Shown: one piece after another, positions 6,573 through 6,767 of the stretch
How the letters are laid out: every line of letters begins with the position of its first letter
Position numbering within the stretch: the first letter of the stretch is position 1
Source of the DNA: Rhizobiaceae bacterium
GTDB taxonomy: Bacteria > Pseudomonadota > Alphaproteobacteria > Rhizobiales > Rhizobiaceae
Direction: 5' to 3'
Assembly (NCBI GenBank): GCA_004299545.1
Contig: SCRB01000530.1
Location: forward strand, 1 to 6,767
Length of the DNA: 6,767 bases
Program-made: the position numbers and the translations under genes
Notes under the pieces: generated by a model
Told to the model about the DNA's origin: nothing
Database searches by the model: none
Seen by the model: only the letters and a program-made list of their open reading frames with translations

Positions 6573-6766
6573 CCACACACCTCGTTTATCGCCTTCAGGA
6601 CGCGGGTGGGGGTCGCCGGCACCTTGGTGATGCGCGCGCCGCTGGCATGGTGGATGGCGTTCAATATGGCGGCGGCCGTCGGGATCAGCACATGCTCGCC
6701 CAGCCCCTTGGCGCCGAACGGCCCTTCGGGATCGGGCACCTCGACAAGAATGCTCTCGACCGGCGG
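6569..6766 (-). CDS. Xanthine dehydrogenase-family molybdopterin-binding subunit, C-terminal fragment
   Basis: Only the last 65 residues are in the window; the rest lies beyond the right edge. The frame reads EVPDPEGPFGAKGLGE, then HVLIPTAAAILNAIHHASGA, and ends at TGA 6571-6569. The GPFGAKGLGE stretch is the conserved end of the molybdenum-cofactor domain in xanthine dehydrogenases and related hydroxylases; its final Glu corresponds to the active-site base that activates the Mo ligand for attack on the substrate carbon. The following Ala-rich helix and the ITKVPATPTRV segment are typical of the C-terminus of these subunits. Such enzymes hydroxylate N-heterocycles next to the ring nitrogen with water as the oxygen source. 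Placed directly before a 6-hydroxynicotinate reductase-type gene, a nicotinate or similar hydroxylase is a fair guess. The FAD and [2Fe-2S] parts, if separate, should lie further upstream. Confidence 0.88.
   Translation of the reverse strand, partial: PPVESILVEVPDPEGPFGAKGLGEHVLIPTAAAILNAIHHASGARITKVPATPTRVLKAINEVCG
6580..6583 (-). promoter_or_regulatory. Ribosome binding site deciding the reductase start
   Basis: On the minus strand GAGG lies 7 bases before ATG 6572 and inside the last codons of the upstream gene. It sits too close to the alternative GTG at 6578 to serve that start. Confidence 0.5.
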
Positions 6767-6767
6767 C

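Noticed and set aside
6573..6578. GTG 6578 as start of the reductase
   Set aside because: It adds only two residues, leaves the GAGG site too close, and loses the ATGA overlap pattern seen at two other junctions of the operon.

Overview
The window is GC-rich, almost fully coding DNA with strong G/C bias at third codon positions. The protein types fit an alphaproteobacterium, most likely of the order Rhizobiales. This is a judgement from protein style (a rhizobial-type PBP1A with an Arg/Lys-rich cytoplasmic tail, and the reductase/UPF0280/AA_synth gene set), not from a marker gene. No RNA gene, mobile element or CRISPR array was found, and no gap between genes is longer than about 100 bases.

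Left part, plus strand: a class A penicillin-binding protein fills the first third. Its reading frame is open to the left edge, so its true N-terminus probably lies outside the window. After a 103-base gap with a small perfect stem-loop comes a classical short-chain dehydrogenase/reductase (SDR) with its own Shine-Dalgarno. It ends 12 bases from the end of the convergent operon, and an inverted repeat there contains both stop codons.

Right part, minus strand, in transcription order from the right edge: the C-terminus of a xanthine-dehydrogenase-family molybdenum hydroxylase large subunit; a protein of the 6-hydroxynicotinate reductase type with an N-terminal cysteine cluster; a UPF0280 protein with ApbE-like motifs; a small AA_synth (DUF1185) protein; and a MarR-type regulator. 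Every junction overlaps by 4 or 8 bases, so this is one translationally coupled operon whose promoter lies right of the window.

Taken together, the operon looks like part of a pathway in which an N-heterocyclic acid such as nicotinate is hydroxylated by a molybdenum enzyme and the ring is then reduced, instead of being opened by an oxygenase. The most interesting point is the UPF0280 gene coupled directly to the reductase. The characterised Eubacterium barkeri 6-hydroxynicotinate reductase carries covalent flavin, and UPF0280 resembles the flavin transferase ApbE, so this protein may mature its neighbour. That link, and the role of the DUF1185 protein, are inferences. The substrate is not proven by the sequence.
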